This document shows positions 16,504 through 24,289 of a DNA stretch of 29,855 nucleotides, in pieces (the stretch's first letter is position 1; the number at the start of each line of letters is the position of its first letter). The notes below the pieces were generated by a model. The model was given only the letters and a program-made list of their open reading frames with translations, made no database searches and was not told where the DNA came from. Source of the stretch: CAZBEL01 sp964628055 (GTDB taxonomy: Bacteria; Fidelibacterota; Marinisomatia; Marinisomatales; TCS56); assembly GCA_964628055.1 (NCBI GenBank), contig CAZVNL010000028.1, forward strand, positions 1 to 29,855, read 5' to 3'. Made by a program: the position numbers and the translations under genes.

Positions 16504-17366
16504 AGATCGGTACCTATTCCCTCTACAGTATCGAGACCAGTCGTTTTGGATTGGATGGGGGAGCCATGTTTGGCATTATTCCCAAACCCCTGTGGGAGCG
16601 GAAAGCCCCCGCCGATTCCCGGAACCGCATCGCAATGGTGACGCGTTCCCTTTTACTGGCAAACGATGAGCGCCGGGTGTTGGTTGATACTGGGAACGGG
16701 GATAAATGGTCCTCGAAATACAAAACCTTATATAATATTGATACCACCAACGTTAATTTAGAAAACTCCCTGGAACGCCTGGGATTTTCTACCGAAACGA
16801 TTACCGATGTGATTTGTACCCATCTGCATTTTGACCATGCGGGAGGAAATACGCGCCTGCAAGGAGGTAAAATTGTCCCCACCTTTCCTAACGCCACCTA
16901 TTGGATTCAAACCGCGCAGTGGGATCTGGCACGAAGTCCTTCGGAGAAAGACCGGGGGAGCTTTTTACCGGAAAACTGGGAGGTATTGGCCGAGAATGGC
17001 ATGATTCGACTGGTTGATGGAAAAGAATCCTTTCTCCCGGGGATTGATGTGCAACTCACTTACGGTCATACGACGGGAATGATGCACCCCCTACTTCGCA
17101 ATACACAGAATACACTAATGTTCATGGCGGATCTCATTCCCATGGCCCCCCATGTTGCTCTCCCCTGGGTGATGGCCTATGATCTTTATCCGTTATGGAC
17201 GATCCGGGAAAAGGCCGCGCTCCTCCCGAAAGCCGTCGAAGAACACTGGCTGCTGTTTTTAGAACATGATCCCCACCAGGAAGTCGTTACCGTCCGGTAT
17301 GATGGAAAACATTACCGTGTGGACACAAGCCAGAGATTGAATGAAGTTTCTGCAAACACCTCTTAG
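16500..17366 (+). CDS. Metallo-beta-lactamase-fold hydrolase (lactonase/YtnP-like)
   Basis: A 288-residue soluble enzyme of the MBL fold. The zinc-binding motif is H108-L-H110-F-D112-H113 within VICTHLHFDHAGGN. The further ligands are H190 (TYGHTTGM), D211 (FMADLIP) and H256 (LEHDP). This is the complete two-metal set. The N-terminal region, with the early VDTGNGDKW loop, resembles the quorum-quenching lactonase/YtnP/methyl-parathion-hydrolase-like subgroup rather than beta-lactamases or glyoxalase II. The substrate is unknown; lactones and phosphotriesters are known in relatives. The ATG at 16500 is chosen because it starts the conserved N-terminal strand (MKIGTYSLYSIET); no good ribosome binding site precedes it. 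The next gene begins 12 bases after its stop. Confidence 0.88.
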   Translation: MKIGTYSLYSIETSRFGLDGGAMFGIIPKPLWERKAPADSRNRIAMVTRSLLLANDERRVLVDTGNGDKWSSKYKTLYNIDTTNVNLENSLERLGFSTETITDVICTHLHFDHAGGNTRLQGGKIVPTFPNATYWIQTAQWDLARSPSEKDRGSFLPENWEVLAENGMIRLVDGKESFLPGIDVQLTYGHTTGMMHPLLRNTQNTLMFMADLIPMAPHVALPWVMAYDLYPLWTIREKAALLPKAVEEHWLLFLEHDPHQEVVTVRYDGKHYRVDTSQRLNEVSANTS

Positions 17367-17377
17367 TACGTAGAGCG

Positions 17378-17719
17378 ATGGCCCACGTAGCTTTATTTCT
17401 CCGGGATTTCAAGCTGGGAACGCGGGTTGCCGAGCAACTGACCTTGCACTCCCATGACTTCACCTTTTGTGAAGAAATTGAGACCCTTCCTCCCGGCACT
17501 GCAGTGGCCGTTGTTAACTTGAATGACCCCCATTTTGGAGAAATCGGGTTTGTGCAAAAGTTGAAGACCATCCACCCCGGGATACGGATCATCGGCATTT
17601 TGTACCGGTTGCAGAAAACACAATTAGCTACCTATCGAGAAGCGGGCTGCGCCCTCTTGCTCCCCCGGCGATCGGTAGTTAAAAATTTACCCACCCTAAT
17701 CACGAAACTCGATGAATGA
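17378..17719 (+). CDS. Degenerate receiver-like (pseudo-response-regulator) protein
   Basis: A 113-residue protein with the alternating beta/alpha pattern of a CheY-like receiver: VALFLRDFKLG (strand 1), TAVAVVNLNDP (strand 3), IRIIGILY (strand 4) and CALLLPRRSV (strand 5). The phospho-acceptor Asp of strand 3 is replaced by Asn47, and the strand 1 acidic pair is reduced to one Asp (D10). The switch Thr/Ser and conserved Lys are also not in their usual contexts. It is therefore more likely a phosphorylation-independent or ligand-sensing pseudo-receiver than a normal regulator. It has no output domain. It overlaps the endonuclease III gene by ATGA (17716-17719), so the two are translated together. 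The fold assignment is moderate; function unknown. Confidence 0.6.
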   Translation: MAHVALFLRDFKLGTRVAEQLTLHSHDFTFCEEIETLPPGTAVAVVNLNDPHFGEIGFVQKLKTIHPGIRIIGILYRLQKTQLATYREAGCALLLPRRSVVKNLPTLITKLDE

Positions 17720-18375
17720 AGGAGGCGTTCTCCCATAAACGAGCGCGGGCCCGGGAGATCCTTACCCGTCTTTTAGAGACCTACCCCCATTCCCGTTGTT
17801 CCCTCAATTACCACACCCCCCACGAACTTTTAGTGGCCACCATTCTCTCGGCCCAATGTAACGATGAACGCGTGAATCGGGTTACCCAATTCCTGTTTCG
17901 TAAATATCCCAACCCGGAGGCCTTTGCTTACGCGGCAATAGAAGAGCTTAGTCAGGATATTCGCTCTTGTGGTTACCATAATCAAAAGGCTCGCAATATA
18001 CAGGGCGCTAGCTTGGCAGTTGTGGAACGCCACGGTGGGGAGGTTCCTAATACTCTTGAAGCATTGGTCAAATTGCCAGGCGTAGGACGCAAAACAGCCA
18101 ACTGTGTATTAGGGGAATGTTTTCACCAACCGGTGATGGTGGTGGATACCCACATGATACGCATTATGAATTTGCTGGGGTTTACTCGTTCCCGGAAGCC
18201 GGAAAAGATCGAGGAGGATTTAAAAGCCATTTTCCCGGAGCAGCATTGGGTACGACTGACCCATATGATCATTGATCACGGTCGGGCTGTTTGTATTGCC
18301 CGCCGCCCCCGATGTCAGGAATGTGTGCTAAATGACCTGTGTCCCTCCGCGATGGTGCCGTACGGTAATGGTTAG
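17716..18375 (+). CDS. nth: Endonuclease III, DNA glycosylase/AP lyase
   Basis: Base-excision repair enzyme that removes oxidised pyrimidines and cleaves the abasic site. The 219-residue protein has the helix-hairpin-helix LPGVGRKTAN with catalytic Lys126, catalytic Asp144 in VVDTHMIR, and a C-terminal [4Fe-4S] loop C193-x6-C200-x2-C203-x5-C209. All are standard, and the length is close to that of the E. coli enzyme. ATG 17716 overlaps the receiver-like gene. An AAGGAGG sequence occurs just after this start (17719-17725), but no standard start codon lies at a useful distance downstream of it, so I keep 17716. The coupling to a pseudo-receiver protein is unusual. A short weak stem (TGGAT/ATCCA, 18378-18393) and seven T (18409-18415) follow the gene. 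Confidence 0.96.
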   Translation: MKEAFSHKRARAREILTRLLETYPHSRCSLNYHTPHELLVATILSAQCNDERVNRVTQFLFRKYPNPEAFAYAAIEELSQDIRSCGYHNQKARNIQGASLAVVERHGGEVPNTLEALVKLPGVGRKTANCVLGECFHQPVMVVDTHMIRIMNLLGFTRSRKPEKIEEDLKAIFPEQHWVRLTHMIIDHGRAVCIARRPRCQECVLNDLCPSAMVPYGNG

Positions 18376-18459
18376 AGTGGATAGCCAAATCCAATTGTGA
18401 TGCAGCCCTTTTTTTAGGTAGTTCAAGTAAATTTTAACTAAATTACGGTTTCATAAATG

Positions 18460-18474
18460 TTTGTAGAATACAAA
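18460..18474 (+). promoter_or_regulatory. Palindrome TTTGTA-GAA-TACAAA just before the queD-like start
   Basis: Perfect 6-bp inverted repeat with a 3-base spacer, ending three bases before the ATG at 18478. The surrounding 60 bases are much more AT-rich than the neighbouring genes, as expected for a promoter region. It occupies the ribosome-binding position, and no Shine-Dalgarno sequence is visible there. An operator or a translation-blocking element are both possible. No regulator is identified. Confidence 0.35.
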
Positions 18475-18477
18475 TAA

Positions 18478-18894
18478 ATGGCTAATCCCTATTTAACTAA
18501 GGTTTTTACCTTCTGCGCCGCCCATCAGTATGGTCATGATGATTGGACCCGGGAGCGGAACCAGGAAACCTTTGGCGCGGACGCTCGTGTCCATGGCCAT
18601 AATTATACCCTCGAGGTAACTGTAACCGGGCCGGTGAACCCGGACACCGGTTTCATAGTGGACCTGGGGAGCTTGAAACAGGTGGTGGAGACCCGTGTTG
18701 TACAGCTATTGGACCACAGCCAGATTGAGCGGGACGTTCCCTGGTTCAAAGGAAAACAACCTTCGTCGGAAAACTTGGTCCAATTTATTTGGGAACAGGT
18801 GGCGCCTTACTTGGAAAAGGTTGAATTGGTGCGCATCAGGCTGCGCGAAACGCCTACCATTTATACCGATTACTATGGACCTCAAGGTAAATGA
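18478..18894 (+). CDS. queD: 6-pyruvoyltetrahydropterin synthase / QueD family protein lacking the usual catalytic Cys
   Basis: A 138-residue T-fold enzyme. The family acts on dihydroneopterin triphosphate, the product of GTP cyclohydrolase I encoded two genes downstream. Zinc ligands H16 (FCAAHQY), H39 and H41 (HGHNY) are present, with TGFIVDLGSLK and the C-terminal RIRLRETPT holding the pterin-anchoring Glu. The catalytic Cys normally found four residues before HGH (CxxxHGH) is Asp35 here (DARVHGH). The position after it, which is Glu in PTPS-III enzymes, is Ala36. The product could therefore be 6-carboxytetrahydropterin (queuosine route), a 6-hydroxymethyl-pterin for folate, or another pterin. 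The name QueD is by family and by the neighbouring queuosine-precursor transporter. It is coupled to that transporter by ATGA at 18891-18894. Confidence 0.82.
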   Translation: MANPYLTKVFTFCAAHQYGHDDWTRERNQETFGADARVHGHNYTLEVTVTGPVNPDTGFIVDLGSLKQVVETRVVQLLDHSQIERDVPWFKGKQPSSENLVQFIWEQVAPYLEKVELVRIRLRETPTIYTDYYGPQGK

Positions 18895-19589
18895 ATTTTC
18901 AACTTCGCCTTTATCTCATCCTCACGGGGATTTTTATTGCCTCTCTGGTGAGTGCCAATCTGATTTTCCAGAAGTTTTTTACCTGGTCTCCTTTTGGTTG
19001 GTACACCTTCGAAATATCGGTAGGCATTTTGCCTTATCCCATCACCTTTTTATGCACCGATTTAGTTTCGGAAATGTATGGTAAGAAGAAAGCCGACCTA
19101 GTAGTGATAGCTGGATTTGTTTCCAGTTTGTTTATCCTGACGGTGGTTCTCATTGCGGATGCCGTTCCCCAGACGGAGTGGTCCCCCGTGAGCAACCGCG
19201 TATTCCATCAAGTATTCGGCCTGTTCGGACCTGCCATTTTCGCCTCCATGGTAGCTTACCTCACGGCGCAATTTATTGACATTCGCCTGTTTCATTTCTG
19301 GAAACGCCTCACCAAGGGGCGACACCTCTGGTTACGCAATAATGGCTCCACCATTATCTCTCAGTTAGTTGATACCGCCACCGTGTTACTCCTGTTGTGC
19401 CTTATGAGAACCATAGAGTGGCATCGCTTTCCGTCCCTGTTTGAAAATGGATTTCTATTCAAAGTTTTAGTTGCCCTTTCGGACACCCCCTTTTTCTATT
19501 TAGGTGTATGGTTTTTGAAAAAGAAGGTTCACGAAGATCCCGATGAAAAGCAATGGGGGCAGCTCACGTTTATTAAGGAGGCTTTCTAA
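18891..19589 (+). CDS. yhhQ: Queuosine-precursor transporter, YhhQ/VUT family
   Basis: A 232-residue inner-membrane protein with about six hydrophobic segments, for example LILTGIFIASLVSANLIF, LVVIAGFVSSLFILTVVLIA, ATVLLLLCLM and FKVLVALSDTPFFYLGVWFL. The loop with PITFLCTDLVSEMYGKKKAD is the hallmark of the family, which imports preQ0/preQ1 or queuine. Conserved STIISQLVDT is also present. It starts inside the stop of the queD-like gene and carries in its last codons the AAGGAGG (19575-19581) that serves folE. The context of PTPS/QueD and GTP cyclohydrolase I supports a deazaguanine role. Having a transporter beside biosynthetic enzymes suggests that salvage and synthesis are combined, although no other queuosine genes (queC, queE, queF, tgt) are in the window. 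Confidence 0.9.
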   Translation: MNFQLRLYLILTGIFIASLVSANLIFQKFFTWSPFGWYTFEISVGILPYPITFLCTDLVSEMYGKKKADLVVIAGFVSSLFILTVVLIADAVPQTEWSPVSNRVFHQVFGLFGPAIFASMVAYLTAQFIDIRLFHFWKRLTKGRHLWLRNNGSTIISQLVDTATVLLLLCLMRTIEWHRFPSLFENGFLFKVLVALSDTPFFYLGVWFLKKKVHEDPDEKQWGQLTFIKEAF

Positions 19590-20162
19590 ATGAGCGCAAT
19601 GCATGAAACCATTGAACAAGTGACCAAGACACTGTTAGAAACCATTGGCGAGGATGTTTCCCGGGAAGGACTGGTGAAAACTCCCCATCGTGTAGCGCGG
19701 GCCTGGGAGTTTTTTTCGCAGGGCTACCGGGCCAATCTGGACGACATTATTAACGAAGCCATTTTCAAGGAAGAGTGCAGCGAAATGGTGGTCGTACGGG
19801 ATATTGAGTTCTTTAGTATGTGCGAACACCACATGATCCCCTTTTTCGGTCGTTGCCACGTAGGGTATTTGCCCGATGGTAAGATCATTGGTCTGTCAAA
19901 AATTCCGCGCATCCTGGACATGTTTTCCCGGCGGTTGCAAGTCCAGGAACGCCTTACGTACCAGGTGGCCAAAACGCTGGAGGACATTCTCGACGCGGCA
20001 GGGGTGGCTGTGGTCCTGGAAGGCCGCCATCTCTGTATGCAGATGCGGGGTGTGGAAAAGCAGAACAGCTTTGCTACCACCAGCGCCATGTTGGGTCAGT
20101 TTCGCGATTCCGCGGAAACACGGACGGAGTTTCTCAGTATCATCGGGATGAAGAATTTTTAG
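19590..20162 (+). CDS. folE: GTP cyclohydrolase I
   Basis: Opens the imidazole ring of GTP to give 7,8-dihydroneopterin triphosphate, the entry to folate, tetrahydropterin and queuosine synthesis. The 190-residue protein is the normal single-domain length for bacterial FolE. Zinc ligands are C78 and H81 (SMCEHH) and C149 (GRHLCMQMRG). Catalytic H80, the KTPHRVARAWE helix and GLSKIPRILDMFSRRLQVQE are all intact. The ATG at 19590 follows the previous stop with no gap and has AAGGAGG at 19575-19581 with good spacing. It is third in the queD-like/yhhQ/folE operon, and its product is the direct substrate of the PTPS homologue. The dehydrogenase operon starts eight bases after it and may be read through. 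Confidence 0.97.
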   Translation: MSAMHETIEQVTKTLLETIGEDVSREGLVKTPHRVARAWEFFSQGYRANLDDIINEAIFKEECSEMVVVRDIEFFSMCEHHMIPFFGRCHVGYLPDGKIIGLSKIPRILDMFSRRLQVQERLTYQVAKTLEDILDAAGVAVVLEGRHLCMQMRGVEKQNSFATTSAMLGQFRDSAETRTEFLSIIGMKNF

Positions 20163-20169
20163 GATTGGC

Positions 20170-21561
20170 ATGATGAAACAGTACGATTTGGTTGTGTTAG
20201 GTGGCGGTCCCGGTGGCTACGTAGCGGCTCTTCGCGCCGCGCAGTTAGGAGTGAAAACGGCACTTATCGAGCAGGAACGGTTGGGGGGCATTTGCCTCAA
20301 TTGGGGGTGTATCCCCACCAAGGCTCTGTTGAAGAATGCCGAAGTGCTGCGCTACGTAAAACACGCACCGGAGTACGGGATCTCTATCCCCGACTATTCG
20401 GTAGATTTTCCTGCGACCGTACGGCGTAGCCGAGAAGTCGCCGAGCGCCTTTCCAAAGGGGTTCAATACTTAATGAAAAAGAATGGTATTGAACATATTC
20501 AAGGGCGCGGACGCCTAAAATCGTCGCACACTATTCAGGTGGAGAGTGAAGGTAAGCCGGTTGTGATCCAGGCCCAAAACATCATCATCGCCACGGGTGG
20601 TCGGCCTAAGCTGTACCCGGGAATGGAGGTCGATGGCCACCGGGTCCTAACCGCCCGGGAGGCCATGGTGCTTCCTGAACCGCCTAAAAAATTGGTGATT
20701 ATTGGCGCAGGCGCCATTGGCGTGGAGTTCGCCTACTTTTTCCACGAGTTTGGGAGCGAAGTTCAGCTTTTGGAGATGTTACCTGCTATTTTACCGGTGG
20801 AAGATCAGGATATTTCCCGGGAAGTGGCGCGGTCTTTTAAAAAGATGGGCATTGGCATAAAAACCGAGGCCCGCGTGGAACGCATAGAAGCCTTGAAGAC
20901 CAAGGTGAAAGTACACGTTCTTCGGAAGGGGAAAGCGGAACTATTCGCGGCTGACCGGGTGTTGGTGGCAACGGGAATTACGGGGAATATCGAAAACCTG
21001 GGACTCGAGGAAGTGGGGATTAACACCGCGGGTGGCTTCATTACCGTCGATGAATATTGTGCCACCAACCAGGAACACATTTATGCCATTGGGGACGTAG
21101 CTGGGCCGCCCTGGCTAGCCCATGTGGCGTCGGCTCAAGGCCATGTCGCGGTTGAATATGCCGCCGGGAAAAAAGTTCGCCCCCTGGACTATACCACCAT
21201 CCCGGCCTGTACTTATTGCCAGCCGCAAGTGGCCTCGGTGGGTTACACGGAACAACAGGCTAAAGAATTAGGGTTTGACCTGGCCATAGGGAAGTTTGAT
21301 TTCCGGGCCAACGGTCGGGCACTGGTTTCTAACACCCCCACCGGGTTCGTGAAATTGATCTTCGATCGTAAATACGGTGAACTTTTAGGCGCGCACATTG
21401 TTGGATCAGAAGCCACTGAATTGATTGCTGAATTGGCTTTGGCCAAAGGGTTGGAAGCTACCTACGAAGATCTCGCCCGGACCGTCCATGCCCATCCCAC
21501 CCTCTCCGAGGCCGTTATGGAAGCAGCCTTAGATGCGTTCGGTGAGGCCATCCACCATTGA
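20170..21561 (+). CDS. lpdA: Dihydrolipoyl dehydrogenase (E3)
   Basis: FAD enzyme that reoxidises dihydrolipoyl groups of 2-oxoacid dehydrogenase complexes with NAD+. The 463-residue protein shows the FAD-binding GGGPGGYVAALRAA at the N-terminus and the redox-active disulfide C42/C47 in GGICLNWGCIPTKAL. It has the NAD-binding GAGAIGVEFAYFF, the second FAD contact YAIGDV and the C-terminal active-site H442 and E447 (HAHPTLSE). All catalytic features are present. It begins eight bases after folE and heads the run lpdA-lipB-E1-E2-lipA, so it is probably the dedicated E3 of that complex. ATG at 20170 is used; the next codon is a second ATG and is equivalent. Confidence 0.97.
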   Translation: MMKQYDLVVLGGGPGGYVAALRAAQLGVKTALIEQERLGGICLNWGCIPTKALLKNAEVLRYVKHAPEYGISIPDYSVDFPATVRRSREVAERLSKGVQYLMKKNGIEHIQGRGRLKSSHTIQVESEGKPVVIQAQNIIIATGGRPKLYPGMEVDGHRVLTAREAMVLPEPPKKLVIIGAGAIGVEFAYFFHEFGSEVQLLEMLPAILPVEDQDISREVARSFKKMGIGIKTEARVERIEALKTKVKVHVLRKGKAELFAADRVLVATGITGNIENLGLEEVGINTAGGFITVDEYCATNQEHIYAIGDVAGPPWLAHVASAQGHVAVEYAAGKKVRPLDYTTIPACTYCQPQVASVGYTEQQAKELGFDLAIGKFDFRANGRALVSNTPTGFVKLIFDRKYGELLGAHIVGSEATELIAELALAKGLEATYEDLARTVHAHPTLSEAVMEAALDAFGEAIHH

Positions 21562-21577
21562 GAAAAAGAAGGACCAA

Positions 21578-22282
21578 GTGAGAAGTCAGCTTATTTACCA
21601 GGAAGCGACTGTGGCGGTGGAGCCACTGGTGGCCCACCGGCGTAGTCTTAGGGTGGAGGACCTCGGTTATACGCCCTACGCCCAGGCCTGGGAATATCAG
21701 AAAGACCTCCACAGCCTCCGTCAGCAGCAGGAAATCGGGGACACCCTTTTACTGGTGGAGCACGAACCGGTGTACACCCTGGGTAAAAACGCCGATGAGA
21801 ATCATATTTTACCGGCCTATCCCCGCCAGGTGAAGGTCTACCACATAGAGCGGGGAGGCGACGTGACCTATCACGGTCCTGGTCAAGTCGTGGGGTATCC
21901 CATTTTAGATTTGCACAATTATCGCCTGAGTGTAAGTTGGTACATGCGCTCCCTTGAAGAAGTCCTCATCCGTTTACTCGTTGGTTACGGTTTGTCGGCT
22001 CAACGGAAACCTGGCCTCACGGGAGTGTGGATTGGTGATAAAAAAATCGCCGCCTTGGGTGTGCGCCTCTCTCGCTGGGTCACCATGCACGGATTTGCTT
22101 TGAATGTGAATACTGACTTAAGCTATTACCGGGGAATCATCCCCTGTGGCATCTTTGAGTACGGGGTTACTTCCCTGGAGCAGTGTCTGGGGTCGCCCCA
22201 GGATATGGCAGCAGTGAAAAAACACTTAATACAGGAATTTGGCAACGTATTCAAAATAGACACAATTGTAGGAGTGAATTAG
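21578..22282 (+). CDS. lipB: Octanoyl-[ACP]:protein N-octanoyltransferase
   Basis: Transfers octanoate from acyl carrier protein to lipoyl-domain lysines, the first step in endogenous lipoylation. Family blocks are VEHEPVYTLGK, RGGDVTYHGPGQ, GVWIGDKKIAALG with the catalytic Lys (residue 156 from this start) and MHGFALNVNTDL. The catalytic Cys lies in GIIPCGI (residue 190). The frame is open to ATG 21533, which would overlap lpdA by 29 bases and add 15 residues. I prefer GTG 21578 because AAGAAGGA lies just before it and the overlap disappears. In either case about 25-40 residues precede the usual family start at VEDLGYTPYAQAW, a slightly long N-terminus. Placement between E3 and E1 links it to lipoylation of the E2 encoded downstream. 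Confidence 0.94.
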   Translation: MRSQLIYQEATVAVEPLVAHRRSLRVEDLGYTPYAQAWEYQKDLHSLRQQQEIGDTLLLVEHEPVYTLGKNADENHILPAYPRQVKVYHIERGGDVTYHGPGQVVGYPILDLHNYRLSVSWYMRSLEEVLIRLLVGYGLSAQRKPGLTGVWIGDKKIAALGVRLSRWVTMHGFALNVNTDLSYYRGIIPCGIFEYGVTSLEQCLGSPQDMAAVKKHLIQEFGNVFKIDTIVGVN

Positions 22283-24289
22283 ATGGCACGGTTACACGGT
22301 TTTCAGAAAAAGGCCTTGTTGAACGTTTATCGGAATATGGTTTTGGCACGGCGGTTGGATGAGAAAATGCTCATCATGCTGAAACAGGGGAAGAGCTATT
22401 TTCACATTGGCTGTTCCGGCCATGAAGCGGCCCAGTTAGCCGCCGTGGTGGCGATGCGTCCCGGTGAGGATTGGGCTTACCCTTATTATCGTGATGCGGC
22501 CTTCTGTTTGGGGTGGGGTATGACGTCCCGAGAGCAGTTGCTTTGCTTCCTCTCCCGGAAGGATGATCCGAACTCCGGGGGTCGCCAAATGCCCCAACAT
22601 TACGGTCATAGTGCCATTCGGATTGTGAGCCAATCCAGCCCCACAGGGACGCAATTTCTCCAGGCGGTGGGGTGTGCCATGAGCCGGCGGTGGGAGGGCA
22701 CTAAAGAAGTGGTGTACGTCTCCGCGGGTGACGGGACCACCAGCCAAGGTGATTTTCACGAAGCTCTCAACTGGGCCAGTCGGGAGAAATTGCCCGTTAT
22801 CTTCCATATCGAGGATAATTCTTACGCCATCAGCGTCCCCATTGCCGAGCAAACTGCTGGCAGTTCCGTGTATGCAGTGGTGGCCGGGTATCAGAATCTG
22901 GCCCGGTTTAACGTGGAAGGAACCGATTTCTTTGAGACCCACCTGGCTTTTCAAAAGGCGGTAGACCGCGCCCGGAAGGGCAAAGGTCCGTCGGTCATCG
23001 TCTCCCACGTGGTGCGCTTGTTGCCCCATTCTTCCTCGGATGATCAGCGTAAATACCGGCCTCCTGAAGAACTCGAGGCCGACCGCCAGCGCGACCCCAT
23101 CGTTGTCTTCGAGAACACGTGTAAAGAAGCCGGGGTGATTACCCAGCAGGAGTTCGATGCTCTCCGGGAGCAAGTCTTCGCCCAGGTAGATGAAGACGCC
23201 GAATGGGCGGACCAACAACCCCACCCCGACCCGGAGACGGCTCTGGACTATGTATATTCGCCGGCGCCACCCCTTCAAGAAACACCTTTTAATGCTATCT
23301 CCGACCGGATAGTCATGGTGGATGCCATCAATCATGCCTTAAGAGAAGAACTGGAGCACAACCCCAAGATGGTGGTTTACGGCCAGGACGTGGCCGATCC
23401 GAAGGGGGGTGTTTTTACGGCTACCAAAGGTCTTACGGAACGTTTCGGTCGGGAGCGGGTGTTCAACGCTCCGCTAGCTGAATCGTCCATCGTGGGGACC
23501 GCCGTGGGGATGGCCATTGCCGGTTACAAACCGGTGGTGGAAATACAATTCGGCGACTACATTTGGACGGCCATGATGCAGATTCGGAACGAGGTGGCCA
23601 CGGTGCGGTACCGGTCGAATAATACCTGGGCCTGTCCCCTGGTCATCAGGGTTCCGGTGGGAGGCTACATTCACGGGGCCCTGTGCCACAGTCAATCCAT
23701 TGACGGGTATTTCCTCCATCTGCCGGGAATTCGCATCGCTTATCCCTCCACGGCCGCCGATGCAAAGGGTCTTCTGAAGGCGGCCTGTCGCATGGACGAC
23801 CCCGTCTTATTTATGGAGCATAAGGGCCTTTATCGACAGGGGTATGCCGCAACTCCCGAACCCGCCGAAAATTATCTTCTTCCTTTTGGAAAAGCCCGCA
23901 TCGTCCAGGAAGGGTCCCTTGTGTCTATAATTACCTGGGGGGCGATGGTGCAGAAGTCCCTGGAAGCAGTGCAGAAGAGCGGGGTAGACCCCGCCCAGGT
24001 AGAGATCATAGACCTGCGGACGTTAAATCCTCTGGATCAGGAGACAATTAAGGCTTCTTTAGCGAAAACCGGGAAGGCTTTGATTGTTTACGAAGATAAT
24101 CTCACTGGTGGTCCCGGGGCGGAAATTGCCGCCCACATAGCGGATCGCTATTTTGAGTTGCTGGATGGCCCAGTGCAGCGGGTGGCGGCCAAGGACTGCC
24201 ATATTCCCTTCAACTGGTTTTTAGAAGAAAAAATCTTGCCGCAAACGAAAGATATTGTCCACACTTTAATAGAACTTTTGGAGTACTGA
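22283..24289 (+). CDS. 2-oxoacid dehydrogenase E1, fused alpha and beta subunits
   Basis: Thiamine-diphosphate enzyme that decarboxylates a 2-oxoacid and reductively acylates the lipoyl domain of E2. The 668-residue chain is an alpha subunit joined to a beta subunit. The alpha part has the ThDP motif GDG (149-151) through N179 (EDNSYAIS), and the beta part starts near residue 340 (ISDRIVMVDAINHAL). In the beta part, YGQDVADPKGGVF, NAPLAESSIVGTAVGMA, EIQFGDY and HSQSIDGYF are clear. Such fusions occur in Bacteroidota-related lineages. Sequence style is closest to branched-chain 2-oxoacid or acetoin/pyruvate-type alpha2beta2 enzymes; I cannot fix the substrate. AGGAG at 22270-22274 precedes the ATG, which directly follows the lipB stop. 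The stop and the E2 start share a base (TGATG). Confidence 0.93.
   Translation: MARLHGFQKKALLNVYRNMVLARRLDEKMLIMLKQGKSYFHIGCSGHEAAQLAAVVAMRPGEDWAYPYYRDAAFCLGWGMTSREQLLCFLSRKDDPNSGGRQMPQHYGHSAIRIVSQSSPTGTQFLQAVGCAMSRRWEGTKEVVYVSAGDGTTSQGDFHEALNWASREKLPVIFHIEDNSYAISVPIAEQTAGSSVYAVVAGYQNLARFNVEGTDFFETHLAFQKAVDRARKGKGPSVIVSHVVRLLPHSSSDDQRKYRPPEELEADRQRDPIVVFENTCKEAGVITQQEFDALREQVFAQVDEDAEWADQQPHPDPETALDYVYSPAPPLQETPFNAISDRIVMVDAINHALREELEHNPKMVVYGQDVADPKGGVFTATKGLTERFGRERVFNAPLAESSIVGTAVGMAIAGYKPVVEIQFGDYIWTAMMQIRNEVATVRYRSNNTWACPLVIRVPVGGYIHGALCHSQSIDGYFLHLPGIRIAYPSTAADAKGLLKAACRMDDPVLFMEHKGLYRQGYAATPEPAENYLLPFGKARIVQEGSLVSIITWGAMVQKSLEAVQKSGVDPAQVEIIDLRTLNPLDQETIKASLAKTGKALIVYEDNLTGGPGAEIAAHIADRYFELLDGPVQRVAAKDCHIPFNWFLEEKILPQTKDIVHTLIELLEY

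Noticed and set aside
18376..18459. preQ1 riboswitch upstream of the queD-like/yhhQ genes
   Set aside because: I looked for the short C-rich hairpin and A-rich tail of preQ1-I and found no convincing fold; the region is simply AT-rich.
22436..23335. A 299-codon open frame on the minus strand inside the E1 gene
   Set aside because: It lies fully opposite the well-conserved E1 coding sequence, its translation has no recognisable domain, and a long antisense frame is expected from the codon use of the + strand gene.
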